Numbered from the stretch's first letter, positions 54,123-63,196 are shown. The stretch is 64,000 bases of DNA from Ruminiclostridium cellobioparum subsp. termitidis CT1112 (GCF_000350485.1 NZ_AORV01000025.1:62001-126000); one strand, 5' to 3'. The notes: a model not told the origin generated them from the letters alone. Translations and numbers: made by a program.

Positions 54123-55628
54123 ATGAAAACAATTTCAAAAATATTTTGTCTTATCCTGGTTTTAACTTTGAGTTTGACCATTCTCGCCGGCTGTGCCACC
54201 GATGAGCTTGTACTTTTAAGTGCTTTAAGCAAGCAGCCTGAAATAACTTCGAGCGAGAGTAAAACTGACGTAACCTTTAATTTGACCTCGGAAGGCTTAA
54301 AGGATTACGACAAGGAAAGTTTTGAACAAATAGCCGCAATGCTCAATGGAATGAAAATTGAAATTAATCAAAAATCCAAAAGCAATGCCGAAAAAACCGT
54401 CTCACAGGCTCAAGCCGATTTATCCGTTGATATGAGCGGAATCAGTACCAAGGCATCCGTATGGGTTGATACAGACCTGACAGGAGATGTCCCGAAGGTT
54501 AAGGAAATATTTAAGGTTCCCTCCCTTTTGACAATGTTTATGTCTTCAGAGAACCAGGGTAAGGATTACATGGTGCTGGATACCGATAGCATGTTCTCCT
54601 CCAAGGATGCCGCTGTTTTCAACACATCCGGCAAACAACTGATGCAGTACAGCACCAAGCTGACTCCCAAGGTTATGAATTTTATCAAGGATTTTGCCAG
54701 AAACTCCAATCCCGGATTTTCCATAGTTACCGGCAAGGGAAGCAAAACCGTTGATAACCAGACAGTTTCTGTATACAACCTGAAGCTTGATGACACTACC
54801 TTTAAAAAGCTGTTATCCTATACTGTAACCAGCCTTGCCCAGAATGAAAATGCATTGAACCTGTTCAGAGATCTTTCCATGGACACCGTTGACATATCCG
54901 GCCTTTCATATATGGAAAGGATGAAAGCAAAGGGGGAAATAAACAGATCCTTTGAAAAATTCAAGGCTGAACTTCCTGAATTCCTCAAAACCTGGGACAA
55001 TATCATGGCTTCGGTCAAGGATGTAAAAATTCTTGGAGACAAAGGTATAGATATTGATTTTGGAATCAACAGCCAGGGCTATATTGTCAGCGAGAGCGGT
55101 ACCTGTGATTTTGTCATCAACCTGAAAGAAATCAGTGCTGCCTATGAAAACTTCAATGCTCTTGAAGACCCTGATTACATAAAGGAAGAAAGTAAAGAGG
55201 AAGGTATTATTAAGCTTGGAATTACCTTTAACACCGTTAACACTAAAATCAATAAAGATGTCGTTATTGATTTCCCGGCAGTAACTCCTGAGAATTCCTT
55301 CAATTTCAGCGATATGCTAAATACGGGCAGAAGTTATTCCAGTGTCGCTTCCCAGGAGTACAGTTACGAACCGGATACCGTAGCGCCCGATGCGCCTGTT
55401 GTAAATAAGGTTTTAAAAACATCAAAAACAGTAACGGGTAAATCAGAAGCCTTCTCAACAATTACTGTTAAAAAGGGTGAAACCGTTATCGGAGAGGGGA
55501 TATCCGATGAAAAAGGAAACTTCACCGTCGACATTACTCCCGTAAAAACAAATTGTACACTGACGGTTACGGCAACCGATGTTTTTGGAAACGAAAGCAA
55601 AGCAACCACTGTAAAGGTTGATAAATAA
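54123..55628 (+). CDS. lipoprotein with C-terminal Big_6-like Ig domain
   Basis: A 501-residue exported protein. The N-terminus ends in a lipobox (LTILAGCATDE, Cys about 23). Residues 35-420 form an unrecognised globular region that looks like proteins tested for membrane-bound substrate or polymer handling (long amphipathic strands, no catalytic motif). Residues about 420-501 (DTVAPDAPVVNKVLKTSKTV ... VTATDVFGNESKATTVKVDK) match bacterial Ig-like domain 6. Monocistronic, GGAGGTG box, strong terminator downstream. Function unknown. Confidence 0.75.
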   Translation: MKTISKIFCLILVLTLSLTILAGCATDELVLLSALSKQPEITSSESKTDVTFNLTSEGLKDYDKESFEQIAAMLNGMKIEINQKSKSNAEKTVSQAQADLSVDMSGISTKASVWVDTDLTGDVPKVKEIFKVPSLLTMFMSSENQGKDYMVLDTDSMFSSKDAAVFNTSGKQLMQYSTKLTPKVMNFIKDFARNSNPGFSIVTGKGSKTVDNQTVSVYNLKLDDTTFKKLLSYTVTSLAQNENALNLFRDLSMDTVDISGLSYMERMKAKGEINRSFEKFKAELPEFLKTWDNIMASVKDVKILGDKGIDIDFGINSQGYIVSESGTCDFVINLKEISAAYENFNALEDPDYIKEESKEEGIIKLGITFNTVNTKINKDVVIDFPAVTPENSFNFSDMLNTGRSYSSVASQEYSYEPDTVAPDAPVVNKVLKTSKTVTGKSEAFSTITVKKGETVIGEGISDEKGNFTVDITPVKTNCTLTVTATDVFGNESKATTVKVDK

Positions 55629-55645
55629 TTTCCGCAAAAACTACT

Positions 55646-55699
55646 GGAACTGTTGCACAATGAATAAATTTTATTCATCCGGGCAGCAGTTCCTTTTTT
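55646..55699 (+). terminator. terminator of the lipoprotein gene
   Basis: GGAACTG-TGC pairs with GCA-CAGTTCC, with an inner ATGAATAAA/TTTATTCAT stem, followed by TTTTTTATTT. Confidence 0.85.
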
Positions 55700-55845
55700 A
55701 TTTTTAAATATAGTAAAATGGGATCTCAAGGTGAGAGAATTGCAAATAATGGATTACTGAGTTCGCGAGTTAAAAATAAAAACCCATAAAGAAGGCCATT
55801 TCTGGGCACTCCTCTACAGGTCACTTGGGGCTGTGAATACCGTTT

Positions 55846-56886
55846 TTATACAAAGCTCACAATCTGGGGGCTTTCATTTCTCGTTATCTTCAGGAAGGTC
55901 GAACCCACCCTTATTATAGGATTTATAATTTCATGAGGAGGTATATATACAATTTCTCCTACCTCTCCCGTGTCAAGCTGAACCTTGGCTCCCACAAGAT
56001 GTGTTGAAAAATTCACCAGGAATGTGTGCAATACCGATGTATCGAATGTGCTGAGTCCTGTGGTAAGGAACATGTCGAAGGCCTCAAAAGGTGTTACCCT
56101 CTTCTTATAGGGACGATCCGAAGTCATGGCATCATATACATCTGCAATGGCAACAATTTTTGCATATTCTCCTATCCCCTCATCCTTTGCGCCTGTTGGA
56201 TAGCCTGAGCCATCTATCCTCTCATGGTGCATAAGCACAGCGTTCTTTATGTTGATTCCGAAATGTGAGGACCCGTTGAGTATCTCGAAACCCAGGTAAC
56301 TGTGCGTTTTAATTGTTTCAAATTCTTCGTCGGTCAGCTTGCCTCTCTTGTTGAGAAGTTCATTGTCTATTTTCATTTTACCTATATCGTGCAGCACCCC
56401 GGCCTGTATCAGGTCTATCAGCTTGGAATCCTGCATGTGAAGCCGCCTTCCGATCAGCATTGAATAAAAACCCACATTTACGCTGTGTGAATAAGTGTAG
56501 TCGTCATACCCTTTAAGCTGATTAAGGTATTGTATTATAATATCTATACCATCCAGATTATTGTAAATTGATTCGGCAATACGTTTTATTTCCTTGTATT
56601 CAAACCTTTTTCCGGCTGCAATTTTATTAAAAACCTGTTTAACTGACAGAACTGTTTCCTTGTACCCCGCAACCATCTTTTCCTTTTTTTCGTAATATCT
56701 ATATGTGCGGCTTGAGTCTTTAAATATCCATACAGAAGTTATGCCGATAGTTTTTAATTTTGAAATGATGAAATCATTCAGTACTAAATTTTCTGCAGCC
56801 AAAATCAATCCTTTGTCACTGATTACATCCCTGGCTATAACGTCACCGCATCTGCAATCAAATACACTCACCCGTAATTTAGTCAT
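55846..56886 (-). CDS. HD-GYP domain protein, probable cyclic-di-GMP phosphodiesterase
   Basis: A 346-residue protein. The N-terminal about 110 residues (KGLILAAENLVLNDFIISKL) resemble the DUF3391-like part found before HD-GYP domains. The HD-GYP core runs from about 125 to 290: YSHSVNVGFYSMLIG, LHDIGKMKIDNELLNKRGKL, HSYLGFEIL, HHERIDGSGYPTGAKDEGI and KIVAIADVYDAMTSDRPYKK, with the HD and GYP residues intact. It should hydrolyse cyclic-di-GMP and influence motility or biofilm. Monocistronic. Confidence 0.93.
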   Translation of the reverse strand: MTKLRVSVFDCRCGDVIARDVISDKGLILAAENLVLNDFIISKLKTIGITSVWIFKDSSRTYRYYEKKEKMVAGYKETVLSVKQVFNKIAAGKRFEYKEIKRIAESIYNNLDGIDIIIQYLNQLKGYDDYTYSHSVNVGFYSMLIGRRLHMQDSKLIDLIQAGVLHDIGKMKIDNELLNKRGKLTDEEFETIKTHSYLGFEILNGSSHFGINIKNAVLMHHERIDGSGYPTGAKDEGIGEYAKIVAIADVYDAMTSDRPYKKRVTPFEAFDMFLTTGLSTFDTSVLHTFLVNFSTHLVGAKVQLDTGEVGEIVYIPPHEIINPIIRVGSTFLKITRNESPQIVSFV

Positions 56887-57051
56887 ATTAAACTCCTCAG
56901 GAAAATCTATCTTTGAACAAATATTGTCACATATAGTTAAAATATTGTAACTATTGTAGCATTTTGTATATTATAATACATATATGAAATAAAGATTTTT
57001 TACATTAAATTAATGTACTTTTGTACATTTACCCACAAGAAAGGAATAATT

Positions 57052-58320
57052 ATGCACGAAAAAAGTACAGTAGGCAAAATAATCGACACCTATACCGGAA
57101 CTACTCAGGTACCTGTTATGTATATTGAAGATCCCGATTCGCCCCCTACTCTATTTTCCGAGAACTACGATTACGCAGGCATTCTGGAATACGCCGACTT
57201 TGAAGAAATATCCGGCTTTCTTAAGGATTTGTTCTTCCAGCCCGCCGAATTTTCAAAGAATATTAATACATATCACACAAAAGGATACCTGGCATACATT
57301 ATCGTACCCATCAGCAGTGAAAAGATAATCAAGGCTGTTTATATTGCCGGACCCATGCTCTCATATGTACCCGATACAAAAAAAATTGAAGATATCTTCA
57401 CCAATAAATCCTTACCTATTCATAAAAAAGTTAAATATGAAAATTTAATAAGGACTTTACCTATTGTCTCCGAAGAAAGGCTTTGCCATCTTGGACAGCT
57501 TTTGCTGGTTTTAAGCCAATCGGAGGAAAACAGTTGGTATTCTCCTGTCCGTGAGGAATACGGAAATAAGGATATTAAAGTTACAACACTGCCGGTTAAA
57601 TTAAAGGAGCACACTACAAATACATCGGAAAATGATGAGTATAATGCACTTTATGCTTTCTGCCTTAAATTGAAAGATAAGATAATACAGGGAAATATGG
57701 ACGACATTGTAGATCTGCTTAACAGTCATTCAAATCTTTTATGGGATACCAGGATCATCGATGACAATTTCCGTATATTAAAAAATAAGTCCATAGTGCT
57801 TTGTGCTGTCTCATGTGTTTTTGCCGTTCTGGGAAATGCGCCGTATAAAAGGGTAATCGGATTGATCGAGAGCTTCTCGGCAAGTGTTGTCAATATGAAA
57901 CAGCCACAGGAGATTATATTAAAGACCGCATATACCATTGAAACCCTGGCGTATCTGGTTTCGGTTTCAAACAGCAGCAATTATTCACTTCATATAAAGC
58001 GTGTAATGCAATACATTAAAAGCCACTATAAAGAAAAGATCACGCTTACGGTACTGGCCGAATATGTAAATCTCAATTCGGTATATCTGTCCAGTCTGAT
58101 AAAAAAAGAGACCAATTTATCGCTGCTGGACAATATAAATCTCATACGCGTGGAGGAAGGAAAAAACCTGCTGATATTCACAAATAAGTCAATACAGGAA
58201 ATCTCATTTGCACTGGGATATAATTATCAGAATCATTTCAACAATGTATTTAAAAAATTTACAGGTATGACACCTCTGGAATTCCGCCAGAATTACGGCC
58301 GAAACTCCTTCGAGCTGTGA
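57052..58320 (+). CDS. AraC-family transcriptional regulator
   Basis: A 422-residue protein with an N-terminal about 150-residue sensory region (YIEDPDSPPTLFSENYDYAG ... YIAGPMLSYVPD) that may be PAS/GAF-like, a helical middle, and a C-terminal AraC domain at about 320-415 (LTVLAEYVNLNSVYLSSLIK, SIQEISFALGYNYQNHFNNV, FKKFTGMTPLEFRQNY). ATG at 57052 follows AAAGGAA; the frame from 57013 lacks a signal. Stand-alone; targets unknown. Confidence 0.88.
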   Translation: MHEKSTVGKIIDTYTGTTQVPVMYIEDPDSPPTLFSENYDYAGILEYADFEEISGFLKDLFFQPAEFSKNINTYHTKGYLAYIIVPISSEKIIKAVYIAGPMLSYVPDTKKIEDIFTNKSLPIHKKVKYENLIRTLPIVSEERLCHLGQLLLVLSQSEENSWYSPVREEYGNKDIKVTTLPVKLKEHTTNTSENDEYNALYAFCLKLKDKIIQGNMDDIVDLLNSHSNLLWDTRIIDDNFRILKNKSIVLCAVSCVFAVLGNAPYKRVIGLIESFSASVVNMKQPQEIILKTAYTIETLAYLVSVSNSSNYSLHIKRVMQYIKSHYKEKITLTVLAEYVNLNSVYLSSLIKKETNLSLLDNINLIRVEEGKNLLIFTNKSIQEISFALGYNYQNHFNNVFKKFTGMTPLEFRQNYGRNSFEL

Positions 58321-58372
58321 GAAATAAAGTGTGCCGCGAAACAACCAAATTGCAATACATGATTAACTGTGA

Positions 58373-58613
58373 TTATAGTGCGCGAGTATAACTTCAATAA
58401 ATGGGAAGCTCAATTAAAAGTACATGCCTGAAATTTCAGGTGAAACACAAGTGTTTTAGCTGGCAAATCGGCAGGAAGCCGATTTGAGCAGCGATCCGAG
58501 ACAGGAGGTCGAGTGTCCTGCGACAGCAAAAATACTTGTGATGAGCCGTACAAATTTCTGGCATGTACTTTGTGAGCAATCCATTTATTGAAGTTTGTAT
58601 GGGAGCACTATTA
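58373..58613. repeat. about 241-bp structured inverted-repeat element
   Basis: The outer arms (58373-58436 and 58551-58613) are imperfect inverted repeats; the stretch 58390-58405 / 58581-58595 pairs perfectly (AACTTCAATAAATGG), and the inner part AAAGTACATGCC..GAAATTT pairs with one mismatch. The centre forms three more hairpins, including AAATCGGC/GCCGATTT and CAGGA/TCCTG. No reading frame of note. Length and design parallel the element at 5417-5659, although the sequence differs. Confidence 0.65.
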
Positions 58614-58638
58614 CAATATTTTTTCATGTGTATTTCAA

Positions 58639-58926
58639 TTATTTTAGTTTCAAAACATCCCCTCTATTTTGTATTATCTTTTTAATGCTGTACTCGGAAA
58701 GGTGATATCTGTCGGCAATATCCTCCTTGCTGACACCGCTTTTATAAAGCATTATGATTTCATTATTCCTTATAATGTATTTCTCCCTGGTTCCGTTTGC
58801 TTCTCCCCAGCCGGCCCTTGGTGAGTCATCACCCGGGACATATATCATTTCCCCTCTGACATATTGCTGAAGTTCTTTTAACAGGCACTCAGGAAGAATT
58901 GTTTTGGCATTTTTATATTTTAACAA
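58639..58926 (-). CDS. CD3324-family protein (Mor-like HTH)
   Basis: A 95-residue protein (MLKYKNAKTILPECLLKELQ ... GEMIYVPGDD ... SKEDIADRYHLSEYSIKKII) with a C-terminal helix-turn-helix resembling Mor activators. The family is frequent in clostridia and has no assigned role. It starts with TTG after AAGGAG. Three terminators stand upstream, so it must have its own promoter in the short gap after them. Confidence 0.8.
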   Translation of the reverse strand: MLKYKNAKTILPECLLKELQQYVRGEMIYVPGDDSPRAGWGEANGTREKYIIRNNEIIMLYKSGVSKEDIADRYHLSEYSIKKIIQNRGDVLKLK

Positions 58927-58962
58927 GAAAATTCACTCCTTAATATCGGTATTAACCGTTAC

Positions 58963-58991
58963 AAAAAAACCGCAGAGAACAACCCCTGCGG
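58963..58991 (-). terminator. terminator upstream of the CD3324 gene
   Basis: On the minus strand CCGCAG GGGTTGTT CTCTGCGG is followed by seven T residues. Confidence 0.8.
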
Positions 58992-58996
58992 ACATG

Positions 58997-59025
58997 AAAA
59001 AAGTACGATAACCATACCGTACTTT
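58997..59025 (-). terminator. second stacked terminator
   Basis: On the minus strand AAAGTACG GTATGGTTAT CGTACTT is followed by TTTT. Confidence 0.75.
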
Positions 59026-59072
59026 AGCTTTAATAAATAATCGGTTTTAGGGTTATTACAAGTTGTTGACGC

Positions 59073-59128
59073 AAAAGGCATACAAAACAAACCAATAAAT
59101 AATTGGTATTCGGAACAGCTATGCCTTT
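59073..59128 (-). terminator. hairpin after tiny ORF 2
   Basis: On the minus strand AAAGGCATA pairs with TATGCCTTT, enclosing a smaller ACCAAT/ATTGGT hairpin; tail TTTTGCG. Confidence 0.6.
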
Positions 59129-59141
59129 CACATGTATTCAG

Positions 59142-59180
59142 TTATATAAAGGCCACCTCATTATCAAATAAACTCATCAT
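59142..59180 (-). CDS. tiny ORF 2, 12 codons with full expression signals
   Basis: Reads MMSLFDNEVAFI-stop. A GGGGAG box lies seven bases ahead of the ATG, a promoter (59267-59238) about 55 bases further upstream, and a hairpin just downstream. The second half of the DNA (ATAATGAGGTGGCC) closely matches tiny ORF 1. Peptide product is inference; it might instead be a leader or part of a small RNA. Confidence 0.35.
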   Translation of the reverse strand: MMSLFDNEVAFI

Positions 59181-59237
59181 TTCAACACTCCCCTTTCACC
59201 AGAATTTTCAGAACAACAAATAGTTATTCCTACTTTT

Positions 59238-59267
59238 ATTTTATTATGTGACCCGGTTGGCAGTCAA
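59238..59267 (-). promoter_or_regulatory. promoter of tiny ORF 2
   Basis: On the minus strand TTGACT (59267-59262), 18-bp spacer, TAAAAT (59243-59238), directly after a terminator. Confidence 0.5.
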
Positions 59268-59304
59268 GATAAAGAACTGCTATAACCATTTATGATCAAG
59301 GGCT

Positions 59305-59328
59305 CAAAAAAAGGGCGCTCAACCCTTT
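59305..59328 (-). terminator. terminator after tiny ORF 1
   Basis: On the minus strand AAAGGG TTGAGCG CCCTTT continues into a run of seven T residues. Confidence 0.7.
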
Positions 59329-59349
59329 CAGGCCGAACACCCCGGGCCG

Positions 59350-59382
59350 TCAAACGGCGGCCACCTCCATTATAGTCTTCAA
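59350..59382 (-). CDS. tiny ORF 1, 10 codons with full expression signals
   Basis: Reads (TTG start) MKTIMEVAAV-stop. AAAGGAG lies nine bases upstream, a near-consensus promoter at 59477-59449, and a terminator follows within 25 bases. ORF 1 and ORF 2 share the end EVA-hydrophobic-hydrophobic and the DNA context GAAAGG-GAGTG ... ATAATG-AGGTGGCC. No known family. Confidence 0.35.
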   Translation of the reverse strand: MKTIMEVAAV

Positions 59383-59448
59383 CGCAAACCACTCCTTTCA
59401 TATAGGATTCGGTTCCGGATACCGTTGCACACAAATGTGTACAATCAC

Positions 59449-59477
59449 ATTATAACCCTTGAAACAAACGGTCTCAA
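59449..59477 (-). promoter_or_regulatory. promoter of tiny ORF 1
   Basis: On the minus strand TTGAGA (59477-59472), 17-bp spacer, TATAAT (59454-59449). A palindrome GTACACATTTGTGTGC lies just downstream at about 59427-59442 and could be an operator. Confidence 0.65.
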
Positions 59478-59531
59478 GCCACTATTCAGCTATAGTCAAA
59501 TTCTATCTTAAAAGTTGCCGGCGCAAACACC

Positions 59532-62315
59532 CTATTCCCTTTTACAGGTTATCTTAAGCTCACCCAATTCCATACCGCTCTGACCGAAAAACAGTCTCAG
59601 GTAGGCACATTTGCTTCTATAAGGGCCTATTTCCAGAGAACTGTCTATCCATTCCCCGTTTGCCGACCCATTAATAGTGACTATCTTTATCAGATGCTGA
59701 TTTATAAATATCGACATAGGCAGCTGTGCAAGTTCAGAAGAGATAGCTCTTATTTTGAAATTCAGAGTATAGATACAATGCTCTGTGAGTTCAAGTCCGA
59801 ACATTGCGTCAGAGCCCCTGTCGGTATTAACATTTGAGACATCAATAACCAACTGGTCGCCTACCGGAATACAGCTGAGACCGGATGTTGACTTTTCTTC
59901 CGGCTCAGTCTGCCATATATCAGCAGTCTCTTCCTCTGAAAGCCTTCCAAGATACCTGTCCATAACAGGAAGTTTCATAAGTGCCCTGCATATGTTTCCA
60001 GCGGCTCTTTGAAGCTCTCCGCGGGTAACCATACTCCGTTCCAGGCCTTCCAGCGTATTGTCCCTGCCGCTGTTGGTCAGGGAATCACTAACAACCATAT
60101 ATACATCATTCTGTCCTCTTATCATGGCGGCAGTATTGTCCAGGCGTCCATCCCCTCCCTCATCATTGATCTTTGCCCACCAATCGGTCATGACTAATCC
60201 GTCAAATCCCCATTCCTGCCGGAGCACAGTGGTTAGAAGATCATAGTTTCCGGCCGTCCACAGCCCATTTAAGGACCCGTAGGTGGACATGACCAGAAAG
60301 GCCTGCCCTTCATCAACCGCAATCTTGAAACCTTTTAAATAAATCTCCCGGAGTGCCCTTTCCGAGATGACGGAATCTATAAAGCTGCGCCTGAACTCCT
60401 GATTATTGGCAGCGAAGTGCTTGATGGTTCCAGTGGCTCCGTGACGGTGCATGCCGCGCAGCTGTGCTGCTGCCATTTTTCCCGTCAGAAGGGGGTCCTC
60501 TGAAAAATATTCGAAGTTTCTTCCGTTCAGAGGATTCCTGTGTATGTTCATACCGGGTCCAAGCAGTGTATCGATCTGATTTTTTCGTAGCTCAAGACCC
60601 AGCATTTCAAATAATTCTTCTATCAGCCCTGTATTAAAGGTGGCTGCCGCCGCAGTTCCATTGGGCAGGCTGAAGGCATGGGTCCCGCAGTCCATACGTA
60701 TGCCTGAAGGGCCATCTGCACAGCACCCCACCGGAATTCCGAATTTCCGCAGGCTTTCGGTTACACCCCCAAACGCGGCAGCAGTTCCGGGCGTCACTTT
60801 TGGAGAGCACATACCTTCCCCGCGGACCATGCATGCCAGATCCTCATCTGAAAGCTGGCTCAGGAAATCATCCATGGCTGCCTTCCGGTCATATACCGAC
60901 TCCAGCCTGATTCCCCGGTCCCCTTTATAAGGTACTCCGTCAGGGCGGTTGATTTTAATTCTTTCAGTTAAATTAATGGTGCGAAGCGGTACCGCTTCCT
61001 CCGCCCTTGCAATTTCGCTGCCGGTATCAATCCCATCAGCTGTCCCAACAGCTTTCAGCCTTTTAAAGGGTTTTACGGGAGCCAGGGCTTCCTGAAGCCG
61101 TTCGGTTACAACTGTTTCATCTATCTCAAAGCTTCCTGCCGGGCCGGCACTCCTGACGTCACTTCCGGCATATATAACATATTTTCCCGCTTCCAGGACA
61201 TAACATGACTTGTATCCGGTGCAGCCGCCATCATCATAGGAGGCCATATCTTTCTTGAGGAGGGTGAAGCTTAGCAGTTCCCTCTCTCCCGGCTGCAGCA
61301 GCTTTGTCTTTTCAAAGGCAGCAAGGCTTCTGACAGGCTTTCCCAGCTTTCCCTGGGGGGCAGATACAAATATCTGTATAACTTCCTTGCCTGCCGTTCC
61401 TCCCCTGTTGGTCACCTCTACAGAAAGAGAAACCTTTTCCTCACCGACTTCAAAGCTTGTGATCCCTGCGGCGAATTCGGTATAGGACAGCCCAAAGCCA
61501 AAGGGATACAGTACCCTGTCTTTCGCAAAGGTTTCAAAATACCGGTAGCCCACGTATATATCCTCGGCATAGAAAACCTCATCAGCATCTCCAAAATTTC
61601 CGGTAGAAGGGTAATCCGAAATATCGCCGGCAATGGTATCCGGGAGCTTCCCGCTGGGATTTATCCTGCCTGTCAGCACATCCACAGCCCCGTTTCCGCC
61701 TTCCATTCCGCCCTGCCATACATAGAGCACTGCCTGCGGATCATACTTGTCTACCCATTTCATGTCAAGGATGTTGCCCACATTCAGCACAACTGCAGTA
61801 CGCTTAAAATGCCGGCACACCTTTTGCAGCATTTCCTCTTCAAGGTCACTGAGCAGGTAGCTTCCCTTTTCAGCTTTATTATCCTGGTCTTCCCCGGCGG
61901 TACGTCCGATTATAACTATGGCAATATCCGAGCGTTTTGCCGCGGCTTCCACTATTTCATCCGTCAGTGGCATTTCCTGCTGTGACCAGGGTTCCTGGCC
62001 CCAGCCCTTTCCCTGGTCGAAAGGCTGCTCAGTAACCCATTTTTCATATATATCCAGCAGTTCCCCATCTATGGTAATATCCTCGCAGGCCTTTAAAGCA
62101 TCCAAAATGCCTGTGACATATTTTGTGTTAACCATTCCTCCCGAGCCTGTTCCGCTTTTGTAATAATTGAACTGTATCCTGCCAAAGACAGAAACTGTTT
62201 CACCGCTTTTTACAGGCAATGCCTGTGCGTCATTTTTTAATAAAACCGAACTTTCTGCGGATACCGCCCTTCCGAGAGCAGCATATTTTTTCATATCCAG
62301 CGTATATTTTCCCAT
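59532..62315 (-). CDS. glycoside hydrolase family 3, domain-permuted beta-glycosidase
   Basis: A 927-residue protein without signal peptide, so cytosolic. The order is unusual: GH3 C-terminal domain first (AVSAESSVLLKNDAQALPV), then the Fn3-like domain (EVTNRGGTAGKEVIQIFV), then the GH3 N-terminal barrel (GCCADGPSGIRMD, NGRNFEYFSEDPLLTG, KHFAANNQEFRRSF) with the nucleophile Asp at about residue 709 in DGLVMTDWW, and about 130 C-terminal residues resembling a carbohydrate-binding module. Permuted GH3 beta-glucosidases are known from Ruminococcus albus and other clostridia. The ATG at 62315 has a GAGAGG box; the frame to 62351 does not. Likely hydrolyses oligosaccharides after import. Confidence 0.92.
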   Translation of the reverse strand: MGKYTLDMKKYAALGRAVSAESSVLLKNDAQALPVKSGETVSVFGRIQFNYYKSGTGSGGMVNTKYVTGILDALKACEDITIDGELLDIYEKWVTEQPFDQGKGWGQEPWSQQEMPLTDEIVEAAAKRSDIAIVIIGRTAGEDQDNKAEKGSYLLSDLEEEMLQKVCRHFKRTAVVLNVGNILDMKWVDKYDPQAVLYVWQGGMEGGNGAVDVLTGRINPSGKLPDTIAGDISDYPSTGNFGDADEVFYAEDIYVGYRYFETFAKDRVLYPFGFGLSYTEFAAGITSFEVGEEKVSLSVEVTNRGGTAGKEVIQIFVSAPQGKLGKPVRSLAAFEKTKLLQPGERELLSFTLLKKDMASYDDGGCTGYKSCYVLEAGKYVIYAGSDVRSAGPAGSFEIDETVVTERLQEALAPVKPFKRLKAVGTADGIDTGSEIARAEEAVPLRTINLTERIKINRPDGVPYKGDRGIRLESVYDRKAAMDDFLSQLSDEDLACMVRGEGMCSPKVTPGTAAAFGGVTESLRKFGIPVGCCADGPSGIRMDCGTHAFSLPNGTAAAATFNTGLIEELFEMLGLELRKNQIDTLLGPGMNIHRNPLNGRNFEYFSEDPLLTGKMAAAQLRGMHRHGATGTIKHFAANNQEFRRSFIDSVISERALREIYLKGFKIAVDEGQAFLVMSTYGSLNGLWTAGNYDLLTTVLRQEWGFDGLVMTDWWAKINDEGGDGRLDNTAAMIRGQNDVYMVVSDSLTNSGRDNTLEGLERSMVTRGELQRAAGNICRALMKLPVMDRYLGRLSEEETADIWQTEPEEKSTSGLSCIPVGDQLVIDVSNVNTDRGSDAMFGLELTEHCIYTLNFKIRAISSELAQLPMSIFINQHLIKIVTINGSANGEWIDSSLEIGPYRSKCAYLRLFFGQSGMELGELKITCKRE

Positions 62316-62506
62316 GTTTTTCCTCTCCATACGGCACGTATATAACAACAAACCGACAGTATTAAACGCAAGTACAAACAGATATATTATACTGAAATTA
62401 CTCCGGAATTGATAGTGGGTGAGGGCACATTTACGCCAGGTTTGATTTTAAGCGGTTGTGATGTAATATGTTGGAATAGGAATTTAAAAAAATAAAACGC
62501 TACCGG

Positions 62507-62710
62507 TCAGATAGCTTTTGTCTTGTCATTTAAAACTTGGATTTTCATATCATGGTATGTAATTTGTTCTTTAATAGTTGCTGCTTCATCAATGATCATG
62601 TCCAACTTTTGATGTGTAACCTTGCCTTCAGCTTTTAAAGCATTAATATCGGCCTCGAGTTTATCCAGCTTTCCCAGCTTATCAAGTATGAGGTTCAATG
62701 TTTCTTCCAT
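62507..62710 (-). CDS. small coiled-coil protein
   Basis: A 67-residue hydrophilic protein (MEETLNLILDKLGKLDKLEA ...) predicted as a continuous coiled coil from its heptads of L/I. The ATG at 62710 lies nine bases from CGGAGGG. Similar short coiled coils are common in clostridia with no assigned role. It is divergent from the secreted protein at 62821. Confidence 0.65.
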   Translation of the reverse strand: MEETLNLILDKLGKLDKLEADINALKAEGKVTHQKLDMIIDEAATIKEQITYHDMKIQVLNDKTKAI

Positions 62711-62820
62711 GATTGCATCCCTCCGGAGAATTATTATATCATGCGTTAATATCATAATTCCATACTTATTGCGATATTTTATTTACAGGTTTAAAATGGT
62801 ATATATAGGAGGTAACAGAC

Positions 62821-63129
62821 ATGAACAGAATTAAAAGAATAATCCTGGGCTTATTGGCCGCATTGCTTTTACTTACCGCAGCACCGATTTCAGCCGACAA
62901 TCACATTTACAATCCGGAAGCGCAAACAGCCAATATATCAAGTTCCCTGCAGACCGACCGATTGGCGTCAAGCAATAAGAAATCGGTAACCGTTTACATA
63001 ACAAAAACCGGTGAAAAATATCACCGTTCGAACTGCAGGTATCTTAAAAAAAGTAAAATTTCAATAAGTTTAAGCGATGCCAAAAAGGACGGCTATACTG
63101 CATGCAAGGTGTGTAAACCGCCAAAATAG
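62821..63129 (+). CDS. small secreted protein with Cys-rich Ada-like zinc motif
   Basis: A 102-residue protein with a signal peptide (residues 1-25, RIILGLLAALLLLTAAPISA) and a C-terminal about 45-residue domain, VYITKTGEKYHRSNCRYLKK ... GYTACKVCKPP, with His-Cys-Cys-Cys resembling the metal-binding domain of Ada and of nuclease-associated modules. Only the module is present. Good AGGAGG box; terminator downstream. Function unknown. Confidence 0.75.
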   Translation: MNRIKRIILGLLAALLLLTAAPISADNHIYNPEAQTANISSSLQTDRLASSNKKSVTVYITKTGEKYHRSNCRYLKKSKISISLSDAKKDGYTACKVCKPPK

Positions 63130-63196
63130 GGAAACCGAAGTCCAAAATGACTTCTTCTTCACGCAAGTCAATTACCACCAGCACAGTGAAGTTATA

